NCBI GenBank assembly: GCA_036426205.1
Contig: WSYH01000086.1
Location: forward strand, 62,001-126,000
Origin: Ascaphus truei
Taxonomy: Eukaryota > Chordata > Amphibia > Anura > Ascaphidae
Direction: 5' to 3'
DNA length: 64,000 bases
Below, piece after piece: positions 23,924 to 36,302 of the stretch; within the stretch, counting starts at the first letter, position 1, and each line of letters begins with the position of its first letter. A program made the translations under genes and the position numbers. The notes under the pieces were generated by a model. It had not been told where the DNA came from. It ran no database searches and saw only the letters and a list, made by a program, of their open reading frames with translations.

Positions 23924-24314
23924 ATGCCCGTGTCCCTGCAGGCCTCCCCTGGCCGCTGCCTGTGGGATGAGCCGCTGCGGGTCAGTCTCAGGCCTGAGCT
24001 CCGGGCAGGAGGTGACTGGTGAGGGCGGGGAGACTTTCACCTCCCTGGGCCGGTACCGGGGCGGGGAGCTGGAGCTGAGCCTCTCCCCGTCCCTGCAGGG
24101 TGGCAGCTTCTGTGGGGTAGAGCCCGAGGGGCTCCTGTGGTCCCTGCAGCCGTGGACTCCCTTCAGGAGGCTGCTCCGGAGGGATGTGCAGACTAGCCGT
24201 CCGGCCGCCTGCTGGTCACGGCCGCCTAGGAGAGGAGCTTCATGCGGGAGGGGGTGACACGGAGCCCGGTGCGGGAGGGAAGGGTCCGGAGCAGCCTCTT
24301 CCTGCCGCCGCGTG
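23924..24314 (+). pseudogene. Orphan first exon, acyl-CoA thioesterase (ACOT1/2/4, BAAT family)
   Basis: Type I acyl-CoA thioesterases hydrolyse fatty acyl-CoA; their first exon encodes the N-terminal beta-sandwich domain. Here the frame from the ATG at 23924 reads MPVSLQASPGRCLWDEPLRV, like the human GRCCWDEPV start. A frameshift near 24005 moves it to TFTSLGRYRGGELELS and GGSFCGVEPEGLLWSLQP, RLLRRDVQT. A second shift near 24190-24240 leads to VTRSPVREGRVRSSLFLPP, which stops at a GTGAGTG donor, the position where the family's exon 1 ends. About ten residues between the second and third blocks do not match. The hydrolase exons with the Ser-His-Asp triad were not found. Either a pseudogene fragment or an exon damaged by sequence errors. 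Confidence 0.65.
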
Positions 24315-24322
24315 AGTGCGTG

Positions 24323-24490
24323 CCTAGACTGGGGAGATGGGGTGTATCATTAGGGGGAGGGCAGGGGGTATTGGTGTGGCTATATCATTTGGGGTGGGGG
24401 ACGGGTTATTCGGGTGTATCATTAGGGGGAGGGCAGGGGGTATTAGGGTGGGAATCATGGAGCTGTATTGGGGGTGAATAGGTTAGGGGG
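24323..24490 (+). repeat. G-rich tandem repeat
   Basis: About 100-bp repeats of GTATCATTAGGGGGAGGGCA followed by GGGGGTATT, with GGGGTGGGGG between. Multiple G-runs within short spacing could form G-quadruplexes on the plus strand. Confidence 0.6.
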
Positions 24491-24525
24491 ATGTGTGAGG
24501 TGCAGGGGGGCTGCGCATACGTCAT

Positions 24526-24812
24526 ACGGTCACACACACACGCACGCACGCACATGGTCACGCACACACACACAGTCAGTCGAACACACACACACAGTCA
24601 GTCGCGCACACAGTCAGTCGCGCACACAGTCAGTCGCGCACACAGTCCGTCGCGCACACAGTCGCGTGCACACGCACTATCACGCGCACCGTGCACTGTC
24701 ACGCGCACACGCACTGTCACGCGCACAGTCACACGCAGTCACACAGTAACACGCACAGTCGCACAGTCACACAGTCACACGCACACACACACAGTCACAC
24801 ACACACACACGA
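24526..24812. repeat. Complex CA/CGCACA microsatellite
   Basis: Tandem words such as CACAGTCAGTCGCG (four near-perfect copies around 24590-24650) and CACGCGCACA. All open frames here are repeat translations. Confidence 0.85.
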
Positions 24813-25059
24813 GAAATTCACGCTTAGTGCAAATACAAGGGATGTGTACGCATGTTCTAAGTCAAATTTATTTGCGTTTTGTCAATGAAATTGTATTTTG
24901 ATTTTTAATTAAAACATCACCAATACAAATACAATTTCTGTGACAAAGGTCAAAGAAGTTTCACTTACTATGCGCGTGCACAGCACACACAGCTTTTTTT
25001 TAATGCACTGTGTGTATGTCTGTTTCTATGGAATAAATTACCATTTGTTTTACTATCTT

Positions 25060-25748
25060 TTTTTGCTCAGTGATTGATCCCGGTAAAAAGGTGTAAATAC
25101 CTGGTCTCCCGTGACACAGCTGACCCGGCTTTTCTAGCCTACTTGGCTCTGATTGGCTGCTTGGGAAAGTTCCCAAGCGTTGATTGGCTGCTCAGTTTTG
25201 TGAATGAAACTGAAAATACTATAAGAACCTATGAGCCAATCATATTTGGAGTTCCCTGTAGTAAGAGCGCGGGCGGGCTTTTCACAGTTGCTTCTGTGTG
25301 AATAGCAGAGCAACCGGCTTCAATTTTGAGCCTGAAAAGCCTGCCAGCCAGAGACTAAGCCAAGCATTTTGCGCCCAAGTTCTCAGAATCGAACGTAGCG
25401 TTCGCGGCTGGGATTTTATGCCGATTTGAGTTCCTGGAGATTTGGACTAACTCGCGGTCAGGAGGGACCATGTTCTCCGAAGAGAACGTAGCGGTGGTGT
25501 ATGGAATTTTATGCTGATTTGGGTTCCAGGAGGTTCCGGGTCAGGGTAAAACTCTCATAGAATTCCCTGCACCTAGGAAAGTCTAGTTTTCGACCCCAGT
25601 CCCAAAGTATGTGTCTTTTGTCTGTATTTTGTGTTCCATTGTGTGTAAGCAAATTTATGCCGAATAAATTACAATTTATTTCATTACCTTTGTTTTGCTC
25701 AATGTGATCCTGGTAAAAAGGTGTAAATAACCTGGTCTCCCATGACAG
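25060..25748 (+). repeat. LTR-like repeat, copy B, with a short duplicated end
   Basis: Carries the same word series as copy A at 22900-23430. A roughly 55-bp block containing GGTAAAAAGGTGTAAATA and CCTGGTCTCCC(G/A)TGACA occurs at 25080-25118 and again at 25705-25747, so the unit between them (about 628 bp) is bounded by direct repeats. This may be a solo LTR or a tandem unit. No protein is encoded. Confidence 0.45.
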
Positions 25749-26639
25749 GCTTATTTACTGGTGGAATCTTTGAGCTTTATGCTATAAAGTCCTGCAGAGA
25801 TTTAAAGCATAAAGAGGAACTCCTAGATTGCGAGCTCTCAAAACAAGTAGTGACTTACACAAAGCGGGAAAAGCGCAGGTTCTCTGTCATTGTAAGTTTA
25901 GTCCTAGGATCACCTGCCCCTGCAGCTCACTTCGCCTCCGCTCTACCATTGGACACCTGCTCCCGAATGGGCAGTTCACCCCAATCCCTGGCAGCTGCTT
26001 GCATACTGCCTATAGGTCACCAGCCCTTTATATGCTCAGCCAGTCCTCTGGCAAATTGGCTGAGCATAATCTTTCATTCCTAACATAGTGCTTACCTCAA
26101 GCTTCTGTTGCCTTGTTGCCTTGCGCATTCTTATCCTGTTTGTTCCTCAGTGTTTTGACCTCGGCTTGTACCTGGACCCCCAACTTCTCTCGACCTCGGC
26201 TTGCATCTGGACCTCTACTCTCTCCGCTCCTGGACCCCGGCTAACCTCTACGACTATCCGACTTCTCCAACCCCTGACCACGGTGAGTATTACGACTATC
26301 CTCACTTCTCCAACCGTGATCCGGCTATATGACTATCACTCTGCACTCCGGAAGCGGTCACGCGGCTGGAGGTCAGTTTATACTAACATCCCCACCTCAG
26401 CCTCGCGGTCCCGTTTTTGTTTGTGGTGAGCACCCATTACAGGCACCCAGTGGGTGGAAAGATGCAAACCTCTGCGCACGTCCTCCTACAGAGGGAAAAA
26501 AGGTTACTGATGGTATACACACTGCGCTGTTGCAGAGGAGATGCCCATGTGTGGGTAGACTCCCAATGGTGTCCTGGCGTCCCCATAACCAAGGTAACCC
26601 GATGTCACCTACAGTAAGCGTCCGTACGGTGTGAAGGAA
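25749..26639. other. No gene; CTCGGCTTG repeat words
   Basis: Around 26155-26290 the words GACCTCGGCTTG, CTGGACC and CTACGACTATC recur in tandem. I know similar strings in frog LTR elements but cannot assign them here. Confidence 0.3.
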
Positions 26640-27720
26640 GCCTTGTTGTTCTGCAATCTCAGCTGTGTCAGACAGGGTCCAAACGGGACAGCATAGTGTA
26701 TATGTGAAAGACGCTAGCAAAAAAACGCTAAAACAGCTATAAGAAATACAGTAAGCACAAACAGAGCTATCAAGGCAATAAAGTAAATTGAGAAATGAAT
26801 GCTAAAGGCACATATGGTAACAATACACTTGTATTCCAAGTGCAGAGATTAGGCTAATGACCCAAAATGCCCTAACTGGAGGTCTATCGCATCAATCAAA
26901 AAGTGAACCTATATGGAATAAATAAGGATGAGCAAATGAGGGGCATGGCAGAGGTGAAGGAGACAGGAGTGTCAAAGTACGATCACAGCATTCAACGATG
27001 ATAAAAGGCAGAGCCGGTAAGGGTCACACACTTCAACTAGGGGCAACATAGTCAGCTGTGACAAGCCGGTCTGTGGAAAGAAAACAGAGTATGGTCAATA
27101 TATGAGACTGGACTGCGGCGAAGGGAAAAAACTGTATAAAGACGGAACAGACACAGAGGTAAATATATGTAGAAAATTAAAAATAACAGCTTAAGTCCAG
27201 GTCTTTGTTGATACCCTCTGGAGTCATTGTACCCAACTGCCGTATCCATTGTCTCCTTTTGTAATAATAACACTTTAATGTTAGCACCCGTCTGCTCTTG
27301 ACCACACCATCGATGACCTGAAAACAAATTGACTAGAATTGTGACCAGCTTGTGTGAAGTGGTGTGCGACTTGATCGCATCTCCGGATCGCTGCCTTGTG
27401 CTGTCGGATCCTGTCCTTCACACATTGGGTAGTCTCCCCCACATCCCCTAGCCCATATGGACACTTAATAAGGTAGATCACATTCCTAGATAAACAGGTA
27501 TAGAAACCATTGATGTTGAATGTGTCCTGAACGTGGATGGGTAAACTTATTACTTTCCTGGATGCTGTTTCATTGACTGCAACTACAGCAGCGGTAACAA
27601 CCCTTTCTGGGGGTACCCAAAAAGGTTTCAAACTGTGAAGTGCCTCCAAAGTCTGCTTTGATCAGTCTGTCTCAAGTTTTTACCACGTTTGTAAGAAAAC
27701 AACGGTTTGTGGCTAAGTAT
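26640..27720 (-). mobile_element. Penelope-like element fragment (GIY-YIG endonuclease part)
   Basis: The frame at 27281-27649 encodes the C-terminal GIY-YIG nuclease of a Penelope-like element: VIYLIKCP (GIY position), DVGETTQ (YIG position), then RIRQHK and HFTQAGHN. The start and the reverse transcriptase part are missing, so the copy is truncated. The sequence downstream, to about 26640, is presumably its 3' end. Confidence 0.65.
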
Positions 27721-27774
27721 GGGTGCGACCAAAGGGTTTGCCCCAAGCAGATGCTAATGTGTTAAAATAATGTT

Positions 27775-29117
27775 TTTGATATGTCCACTAGGGTACTGTA
27801 CCAAGACAAATTTCCCTAGCCAATTCCAATCTGGCTTTCGCCCTAAACACTCCACGGTAACTACCCTGTTAAAAGTTTACAATGAAATCCAGTGCGGAAT
27901 GGAACTGGGACAACTCACTGGTGCAATATTTCTAGATTTTGCAAAGGCTTTTGATACTGTTGATCATGTTATCTTGCTTAACAAACTGCAATGCTCTGGT
28001 ATAGGGAAGCATGCTTTAAACTGGATTAATTCCTACCTATCGGGTAGTCTACCAACACGTGTCTATCTGAGGCTCTAACTCCCACCCCTTTGGATATCAC
28101 CTGTGGTGTCCCGTAAGGATCTGTTCTGGCGCCCATACTCTTCTCAGTGTTCATCAATGATCTTCATACAGCTTGTAAGGGAGCTTCAATGCATATGTAT
28201 GCGAATGACACAATTTTATATGCACACAGCCCTAGCCTCTCTGACCTTGAACACATACCTCAATCTGACTTTTTGAGTCTTGAAAATTGGATTTCCCAAA
28301 ACAAACTTTTAAACACTGACAAGACTGTAACAATGGTATTTGGGACTAAGGCTACATTTTTAAAGCTTCCAATGACTGAGCTCCAGATCAGAACCAACGC
28401 TAATACCACCCTAACTCCTGTTACTAGTTTTAAATACTTGGGAACATGGTTTGACTCCCATTTAATATTTGGGATGCACATTGATACCCTGACATCCAAA
28501 ACCTATGCCAAACTAGGTGTACTTTACAGGAACAAAGCCTCCCTAAGTTTGCTGGTCAGAAAGCATATCACACAGCAGATGCTAATGCCAATTATCGACT
28601 ATGGGGACATAATATACGACTCGGCACCTCAAACCCACCTTAGCAAACTTGATACCCTCTACAATTCAATATGCCATTTTGTTCTCCAATGCAACTACAA
28701 CACACATTAATGTGAAATGCTCAAATAACTAGATTGGTCATCACTTGAGTCTATGCGCAAAGTTCATCTCTCCTGAATTGCCTTCAAATAGTTCCTGGGC
28801 AAGCTACCCGTCTACCTGAACAAGCTCCTCACCCCTACGACATGCAGCACTTATCTGTGATCTAACACCAAAAGACTGTTCATGGTCCCAATTTTCAGCA
28901 AAGTATCTGGCCGCTCGTCCTCTTACCGTGCTCCCCACAACTGGAACAATCTACCGGACTCTCACATCCACCGCCAGTCTAAGTTCTTTCAAAACTAAAG
29001 CTGTCTCACATTTTCATTTGGTCTGTAACTGTTACATACGCCTATAATATATATTATCTCTAACTGTGCATGCAATGTCTTGTATATAATGTATACCCTG
29101 TTCACTTATGTAACAAT
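27775..29117 (+). mobile_element. L2-type LINE, broken, interrupted by the Harbinger element
   Basis: Reverse transcriptase blocks are visible: FQSGFRPKHSTVTTLLKV, FLDFAKAFDTVDH, then after a frameshift VFINDLHTACKG and the catalytic box, which reads YANDT where active elements have YADD. The frame continues through SFKYLGTWFD and ends near 28710. A degenerate 3' region follows. At 29117 the LINE is cut by the Harbinger element, and its 3' tail resumes at 39814. The Asp-to-Asn change and the frameshifts mean it is dead. Confidence 0.8.
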
Positions 29118-29150
29118 GGGCCTCATGCAGTAAGCGCCGATAAGGCTTTT
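29118..29150. repeat. Harbinger left terminal inverted repeat
   Basis: GGGCCTCATGCAGTAAGCGC pairs with the right end at 39794-39813, about 18 of 20 positions. Subterminal words with CGATAA/TTATCGG repeat many times to 29400, and CCGATAAGG recurs near 39760. Confidence 0.85.
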
Positions 29151-30395
29151 ATTGGCATTTTCCCGCCAAAATTGGATTTGAGATTCAGTAAGCGCTGATA
29201 AGTGCTCAAAATCGGCAGTTTTTCTTGCTGATAAAAATTTATCGGAATGCGGCTGCCGATAACCCACTTTTCGGCACTTTTTTGAAATCGGCTGTATTCA
29301 AGTAGCCCCGATCAGCTTATCGGTGCTGATCGGCACTCAGAAATGGAGATTTCATCGGCAATTGGTCCTGCCAACTAAAGTTGGCAAGTTGGAGGGGAGA
29401 AGGATCGGCAAGGTTGCCGGGACGGCACTTAGAAAAAAAAGCTCATCTGTACATCAATGGAGTCAATGGAGCGGGGACTTATAACATTATGGGACTGTTT
29501 ACGTTCTATTGCTCATAATAAAAATGTGCTTGGCATTACAGTGTCGAGGTCATTCACTTCATCGTATATGATGATTTGCGTGTCACATTAGTCTTAATGT
29601 TATGATGTGTCAAGGGAAAATCCTATACTCAACTCTTAAAGGAGCAGGTCACATCATATCAAACATGTTACTTAAGTGTGCTTCAATTTATTATGATGTA
29701 ACACATTTCACACATCTAACAGATCCAGCGTATAGTAATGTTGCTATACATTATACAAGGCTTGTAATGTGTAACGCATGATCAAACGTAAATGTAGCTG
29801 TTTGTTTTCATGTTTACATGTACTTTGACCTCCCTCTTTGGATGTCGTTCGCAATTGGACACTCAATAACATTGCATGTTTACATTGTACACGATGCATT
29901 AGAATCACTTCATGCTAAGTTAGACACACATCTATAATCGTTACTCATTTTTACACGATTGAAACTGAATCAATAGCAAGTATCCTGATGGCATTAAATT
30001 ATGCATATGCACATTACAATTACTTCATGTGAAGAGGTGACAATAACATGACAAATTACACACGTTGCAACGTAGTTTCTCAACGTCAATGTCATGGTTG
30101 TATCCTAATTAGATGACTGAGTGTTGCGTTCAGAAGTGGTACATGCATTATACATTCCAGAAATACTTGCCAATAAATGGTTCTACAAAGCTTAACGTTA
30201 CATCATTCTCAAATATCATGATTGCCTGGTGAACACACATAAATAATCCTTTTAATTGGTACTGGATACACGTTGGGAGTGAACAACTTGGATATGTTAA
30301 TGTAACACCTTGCACTTCAGCAAGTCACCTGACATCATCACATAGGTATTTAAAGGAGGGCAATTACCTGCGCATTCACAGCTACAGACCTGAAA

Positions 30396-31692
30396 ATGAT
30401 GCAAATGTTTATGAGAAGGAGGAAGATTCTATTGGACGAGAGGCTTGCTGATGGAGAGGATGTCACAGGCCAAGGAAGGGACAGTGACAGGGACAGGCAC
30501 GCGGCCAGGAGAGGTCGAGGGAGAGGGCAAGGAGATGAGAGGAGAAGAGAGAGGAGAGAAGTTGTGCCTCGTCCTCGTTTGTACAGGGAGAGAACCCTGT
30601 TAGATGGGATGAGTGAGGAGGAGATTGTAAGTCGCTATCGTTTGAGTTCAGCAGCAATCTTAGCTCTTTATGAAGAGATACGGGGAGATTTAGATTTTGT
30701 GACAGCCAGAGGTCGTGCAGTCCCTGGGCTTGTTAAAATGCTGTGCTCATTACATTATCTTGCTTCCGCGTCATTCCAGACAACTGTGGGCATAGTGGGC
30801 GGGGTCTCGCAATCTACATTCTCGCGGGCCTTTACCCAGTTTCTATGTGCACTGAATAGATGCACTAGGAATTATATTCATTTTCCTACAGAGCACACAG
30901 AGTGGCTGGAAGTCAGGAATGGCTTTTATACCATAGCTGGGATACCATGTGTGATGGGTGCAATCTATTGCACCCATGTTGCTTTGATCCCGCCTAGTCA
31001 GAGTGAGCATGCTTACCGCAACCGTAAGCACTACCATTCCCTGAATGTACAGGTGGTATGCGATGCCACGATGAAGATTATGCATGTGGTAGCCAAATTC
31101 CCTGGTTCCAGTCACGATTCCTCTATCCTGAGAAACTCATCAGTCTTCCATGCTTTCGAAGAAGGCTATTTTGGACCTGATTGGCTGGTGGGTGAGTACA
31201 TATTATGATGTGTTAACAAACAACTCTTGGTTTTCTAGGAAATGTATGTAATAATGTTAACACAAATTGTTTCATATTTGTGCATGATGGATTATAGGTG
31301 ACTCAGGATATGGAATTAGGCCGTGGCTGTTGACCCCTGTGGCAAACCCTCAATGTGAAGCAGAGGAGAGGTACAATGTTGCCCATATATCTACGCGATC
31401 CGTCATAGAGAGGACATTTGGGCTTCTCAAGACAAGATTTAGGTGTCTCGATAGAACTGGTGGGGCACTTCAATATAAGCCTGCTAAAGTGTCTGATATT
31501 ATAATTGCATGTTGCATTTTGCACAATGTGGCACTCCGCAATAATGTACAAACAGACATACGTCAGGGCTTGGAGGAGGAGCATCCCGTCAATTTACCAG
31601 ATGACACTGACCAAACAGCCAGTGGTGTTGAGACACGTCTGAATGTCATAAACACATTTTTTTCATGTAAGCAAATACATATATGTTCATAG
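30396..31692 (+). pseudogene. Harbinger transposase (HARBI1-like), two exons, catalytic Asp lost
   Basis: The transposase of PIF/Harbinger elements is a DDE nuclease that cuts with a 3-bp stagger. Exon 1 (30396-31191) begins MMQMFMRRRKILLDERL; a basic Arg/Asp-rich stretch follows, then the helix-turn-helix region (SRYRLSSAAILALYEEI) and the first half of the nuclease. Exon 2 (31298-31692) starts after an ATTATAG acceptor and reads DSGYGIRPWLL, then RSVIERTFGLLK with the catalytic Glu. The splice joins LVG to DSGYG in frame. The first catalytic block, normally GAID(G/C)TH, reads GAIYCTH: the Asp codon has become TAT (30966-30968). The second Asp (VVCDATM) is kept. Frames are otherwise open, so the gene looks young but inactive. 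Confidence 0.85.
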
Positions 31693-31699
31693 TACTACA

Positions 31700-33430
31700 T
31701 AGATGTATTCATTCTTTGTTATGATAAATACATTTGTCCAAATACCATTCACTTAGGAAACAGATGAATATGATTCGCACACCTTTCTCTTCTCTGCTGT
31801 GTGGACAATTGCATGTGGCACCGGTATGTCATTCATCAACAGGTTGTATTATACTTCTTACCACTAAAAGGTGTTGTGTGTACGTGAGGAAATAATGTGT
31901 ACTAAATCTATATTTTCTGTACATGCTATTTTTGGTTAGGCATACACAATAAACCCACTATGTCGATAGCCAATAGCTAGTGCAGTATGGTTACATACAA
32001 TTTTGCTTTTGGAGTGTGACATGTGAGTCACAATGATGTGTACACTATTGTGTATTTCAGATCATATTTGACGTATTCTAGATGTTGTTTCATATCATAT
32101 ACAAAATTGTCAATTCTGTGTGTTGCTTACCTTAATGAACATGTCATGACAATGATTTATATTCATTCATGTTTTCTTTTTCAATGACTGCCCATGGTAT
32201 GTATTTCAATTCACATCTGTCATAAGATGTGCAAACCTCGATACAGGTATAGTTACAGGATGTATAAACAGAACGTAATGAAAAAGATGTGACAATTGAA
32301 ACATGTCGTTTCTGTATTGTGTACGTGCGTTTAGCTACACTTGGTGGTTATTGTGCAGTGTGTTTTAAAATCATTAGGGACATTACATAACATGTAATTT
32401 AATTAATTACATGTGAAAGGCATTTATTTAGCATGGCAAATTAACATCTACAAATGTACACATTAGATGTGCTGCTCCTCATACACTCACCTTCCATACT
32501 TGATGATGAGCTGGATGAGCCAGGTGATGAGACATGTTCAGTGTCAGGTGACACATGAGCTTCAGGAGCAACTATATAGAAGAATAACATAAGAATTTTA
32601 TTGACATGTGTACATAATTAACATTAAGTTTGTGTAGTGGGAGTATTTATTGCTAAATATCAGCATCACATAACGAAATGACAATATGTTTCTGGCAAGC
32701 TGTACATTATCCATCTTAACATCAATGTACATGTGAACCTAATTGGCACATTTATTGTAAAAACCATACAACATACAATGTTCATGCATGAATGCGTTGT
32801 AAAATTAAGTGTTCTGTTGTACATATACTGCATATGTTGTGTAGTAATCTAACAATAATAATGTACATCACTACCATGACAGCAAAGTTGACTCTGCTTA
32901 TAATTCAGTACCTAATTGTGGAAATGTGAATGAATGTTTTTAGTGATCTGTGTGAACATTTAAGAGAAGCAGGTGTAGCGCTCAATGTGGCTGACACTCA
33001 TCAACACATGCAGTGTGTAGCTCACAGATGGTACTGGTGTGATAATGTGGCGTATCTATAAGGTAAAAAGAAGATATGAGTGAACGAATGACTAACGTAC
33101 GTTTTCATATATAGTGGCCTGGTGGGTGAAAGTCTTCAGAGAATTACCATTTCAAATGAATGTGATGAACTTCTGTTCACCTTGTCAGCTTGTAACAACT
33201 GTAGTCCCTCGCCCAAGACGTGACACCACCATGACCTTTTATTTGGTTCTACCACCTGTAAGCCATGTTCCTATTTATGCTCTCAGTATACTACATGAAG
33301 CGAAAAAAAGAGCTTTAATTAAACATAACGAAATGGGTTTGTGCAAATTATGAATGTTCGCCTTTGAATGCACAATCTGCCAGGCAAGACTTGATGAGGC
33401 AGAGTAATGGGCCGTTTTATAGGTGGTAAC
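31700..33430. other. Harbinger interior, AT-rich, no further gene identified
   Basis: Apart from the Myb exon at 32491-32571 I see no domain. The base composition (many ACATGT and AATGTG words) matches 29400-30390, so it is probably native Harbinger sequence. Confidence 0.4.
32491..32571 (-). pseudogene. Harbinger Myb-like protein, exon 3
   Basis: An 81-nt exon on the minus strand lies between a TTCTATATAG acceptor and a GTGAGT donor. Joined to exon 2 it reads PPVAPEAHVSPDTEHVSS in frame (phase 1 to phase 1), the Ser-rich acidic tail usual for these proteins. Further downstream exons were not found. Confidence 0.55.
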
Positions 33431-33433
33431 ATA

Positions 33434-33532
33434 GATTCTACTCTACTCTCGCTCTCTCTCTCTCTCTATATATATATATTAAATATAAGATAAGATATAT
33501 AATATATAGAGATAATATAGTATATATATGAT

Positions 33533-33574
<42 letters not shown>

Positions 33575-33602
33575 TAATATTAATATATATAGAGAGAGAG
33601 AG
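33434..33602. repeat. (TA)n and (GA)n microsatellite
   Basis: GA/CT words at both edges and a long TA-rich centre, itself close to palindromic. Confidence 0.8.
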
Positions 33603-33605
33603 CGA

Positions 33606-33955
33606 TGCACGCCCCATAGTGTAACACTGTAACATTTAATGTGGGGAAGGGTACTTTACGACACTACGTCATCATTTGGTGCATCCTTACGCCGGGGCAC
33701 ATGTTAGTGATTTGAAGGCACATCTGATGCCAGACTCACCTGGATGATTTGAGTGAACCGGAGGGACTGCGCTGTTCGTGAGATCTACTCCAGCCTGTTT
33801 TGGACTCTCTGCTGCGGTTTGGACATGCCTTGGTGGTGATTATATATCACATACGGCTTATATTTTACCTTTCTATTGTGAGTGTTTTTAATCCCCCCAT
33901 CCACCCTTCCCCACATTAAATGTTACAGTGTTACACTATGGGGCGTGCGCTCTCT
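33606..33955. repeat. Foldback, ~45-bp arms
   Basis: GCACGCCCCATAGTGTAACA at 33606 and its reverse complement near 33936 are ends of inverted arms that also share ACATTTAATGTGGGGAAGGGT. About 245 bp lie between. It is inside the Harbinger element. Confidence 0.7.
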
Positions 33956-34261
33956 GTTTTGTCTTTCTCATAGATTTTGCTGTGGAACTGGTTATTCCAT
34001 GTGAGAGCTGCCGTGGGCCCCTGGACTCTGTACATTGTTCTGGTGCTACCTGTCAGGACTCATTGTGGGGTTTGGACATTGGACTTTTATTTTGTTATTT
34101 TGTGTATTCATATGTTTGCATTTAGTATCTATTGATTTTTGTATATATATTTTCAAGGTTTTTTTTACCTTTTAGGCTAATCATTTAACCAATATTAATA
34201 TCATTTAATATCATTTGATATATATTTCTTTGCTTGTTGGCGCTACTTTTTGTTTCTTTTT

Positions 34262-34308
<47 letters not shown>

Positions 34309-35186
34309 GTGTGTAAACTTTTTTCTTTCCAGCTACTACTGAAATTAGGGGGTCGCCTTATATTCAGTGTCAACGGCCATTGTTTGTCTAATTAGCATAG
34401 GCTAAACGGCATGTTATTGTAGCGCAACGCTGCGTTAACATCCCATAACATGAGGATATGTCACGTTAGCATCCCATAACATGAGGATATGTCAGCCTTA
34501 ATCCCATTTAGATCCTGAAATAGATGTTTAAGTAATGTTAACAAACAGAGGGAAGGAGAGGCAAATAATGCTATATTAGTTAAATCACACCTAACTGCAG
34601 TGTTATCTAAGCCCTTTACAAGCCCTATTTCAAGGTCTGGATGTGACATGTGAGTAAAGCCAAGTTTAGGTATTACCTATGTAAAGTCCCTGCGCTTACC
34701 TTTACGGACCTTTGTGGATATGTGTTAGGGAAAGCGCCTCCTTTGCGGATATATATGCTTACCGGCCATTATACTGTAGTATAGGCTGGCTTCTGGGAGA
34801 AAACATGATTTAACGTTACGTTGTTAGTCTTCACGTTGAGCATAATATGACATTAGATTAGGTTAACATCACGTTAAGTCACTTAATATACAGTAGCTCT
34901 GTGGATCTGGCCTGATTGTGTTACTTTTGGCTTTCAAAATTCCTTTGAACAGAATTCTCCCTAATATTTAATTCTGCTTAATTTTACAGAGTTTTCAGTT
35001 ATGATAATGATGTACAGTTTGTCTTACATTTGTAAACTGTATGAAGTACAGATACTTCTAGCACTTCTAGTTCAGGAGTTGTGTTTTGTGGAGGTGGATG
35101 GTTGGTATATTGCAATGCGAAGATAGGCAAGAAATACCACAGTCTTTGAGCTAAATAAATATACCTGGATTTAAAAAAAAACTTAC
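33956..35186. other. No gene; AT-rich, short tandem duplication
   Basis: A TA run lies at 34264-34296. A 31-bp word with CATCCCATAACATGAGGATA is duplicated at about 34438-34500. The stretch probably lies downstream of the captured PDE8 exons, as intron sequence or other insertions. Confidence 0.35.
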
Positions 35187-35232
35187 TTTTTGAGAAAACA
35201 TATTCATTTCCTGAAAATCTTCTTAATCCATC
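35187..35232 (-). pseudogene. Captured PDE8-type exon, 46 nt, next in order
   Basis: On the minus strand TTTGTTGTAG is followed by codons DGLRRFSGNEYVFSK and one extra base, then GTAAGT. In PDE8 proteins this peptide directly follows the ...GGLMT of the 165-nt exon, and the phases match (0 at the joint). The two exons are separated by about 2.1 kb of intron, so the capture was of genomic DNA and not of a processed mRNA. I found neither the preceding nor the following PDE8 exon. Confidence 0.75.
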
Positions 35233-36302
35233 CTACAACAAATATGTAAAAAAAAAAAAGTATTCATCTTAAAGTACTACCTGTGGGAATATGTTATATT
35301 TCCTCTTGTTTTGCAGTACAGCAAAAGTAGCACAAAGTCTTTCCACCGCTAATTAGCCCACATACTGACCACATCTATTCCCATCGCACCAGACCTCCAC
35401 TTATTCCCACATTCCCTGTCTTTAACTTCTCCTCTGATAAAAAAGCACTAGTAAACCTACTTGCCTATCAACCTGACTCTTAATTTCAATTTTCTTACAT
35501 ATTCCATTATATGGGGCATTCTCAGCTTCCATAACAATAGACAACGTCCCTAGATCAAATTTGTCGGACTTGCCCCAGTAGGGGCACAACACATTTCAGG
35601 GAGAGAAGGAAGGGTTCAAAGCCATCTCATTTCCACCCCCACCTTTCTCTAATTCTTTCCTCAATGTTTGCCTGGCACCTTTCCTCCCTACCTATAAACT
35701 CCATCTGAAAACCCATCCTGATGGTACGGCATTTTGATAGCTTCAAATCAACCACAACCCTCTCCAAGTTTACGTAGGTTCCCCTCTTAAGCCAGCACTC
35801 CAATGTACTGCATCTACACAATCCTATTATCTTTGCAAGTCTCCCCAAATAAGTATTTGTTACGGTACAATCCTTGGAACAGGTGCTTACATGTGTGTTG
35901 GGCAAACTATATACTGTAGAATTATTAATCCCTGTTTTTCTTTTTTTAAACTGATCTGTACTGTACATGCCTGGATCATTATACATAAAAATAAACATAC
36001 ATACAAATGTTGTATTGGATGACTCTATAGCCATCAGAAAATACAATTATTAACCTACTGTAATCATATCCGTGTGCTTTATTGGATCCCAATAAAAAAA
36101 ATAATCTCTCGTAGTACATCCTTCCTTCTGGAAGACACTTAATTCTTTTTTTTTTTTTTTTTTTTTTTTCAACTTTGTATTTTGATTTCTTTGGCAGATA
36201 CTTAATTCTATTGCGTACTCAAGTTAGTAGTAAATCTCGAATCCTCCTAAAACACTATTAAATAACTATAAAACCAGTGTACAGTAAATAAAAGTACCAC
36301 TT

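Noticed and set aside
24468..24901. His/Ser/Thr-rich frames
   Set aside because: Products of the CACACAGTC microsatellite.
30843..31115. Minus-strand frame with GAIDCTH, like a Harbinger catalytic block
   Set aside because: It is the antisense of the real transposase; the match arises because the GGTGCAATCTATTGCACCC stretch is nearly palindromic.
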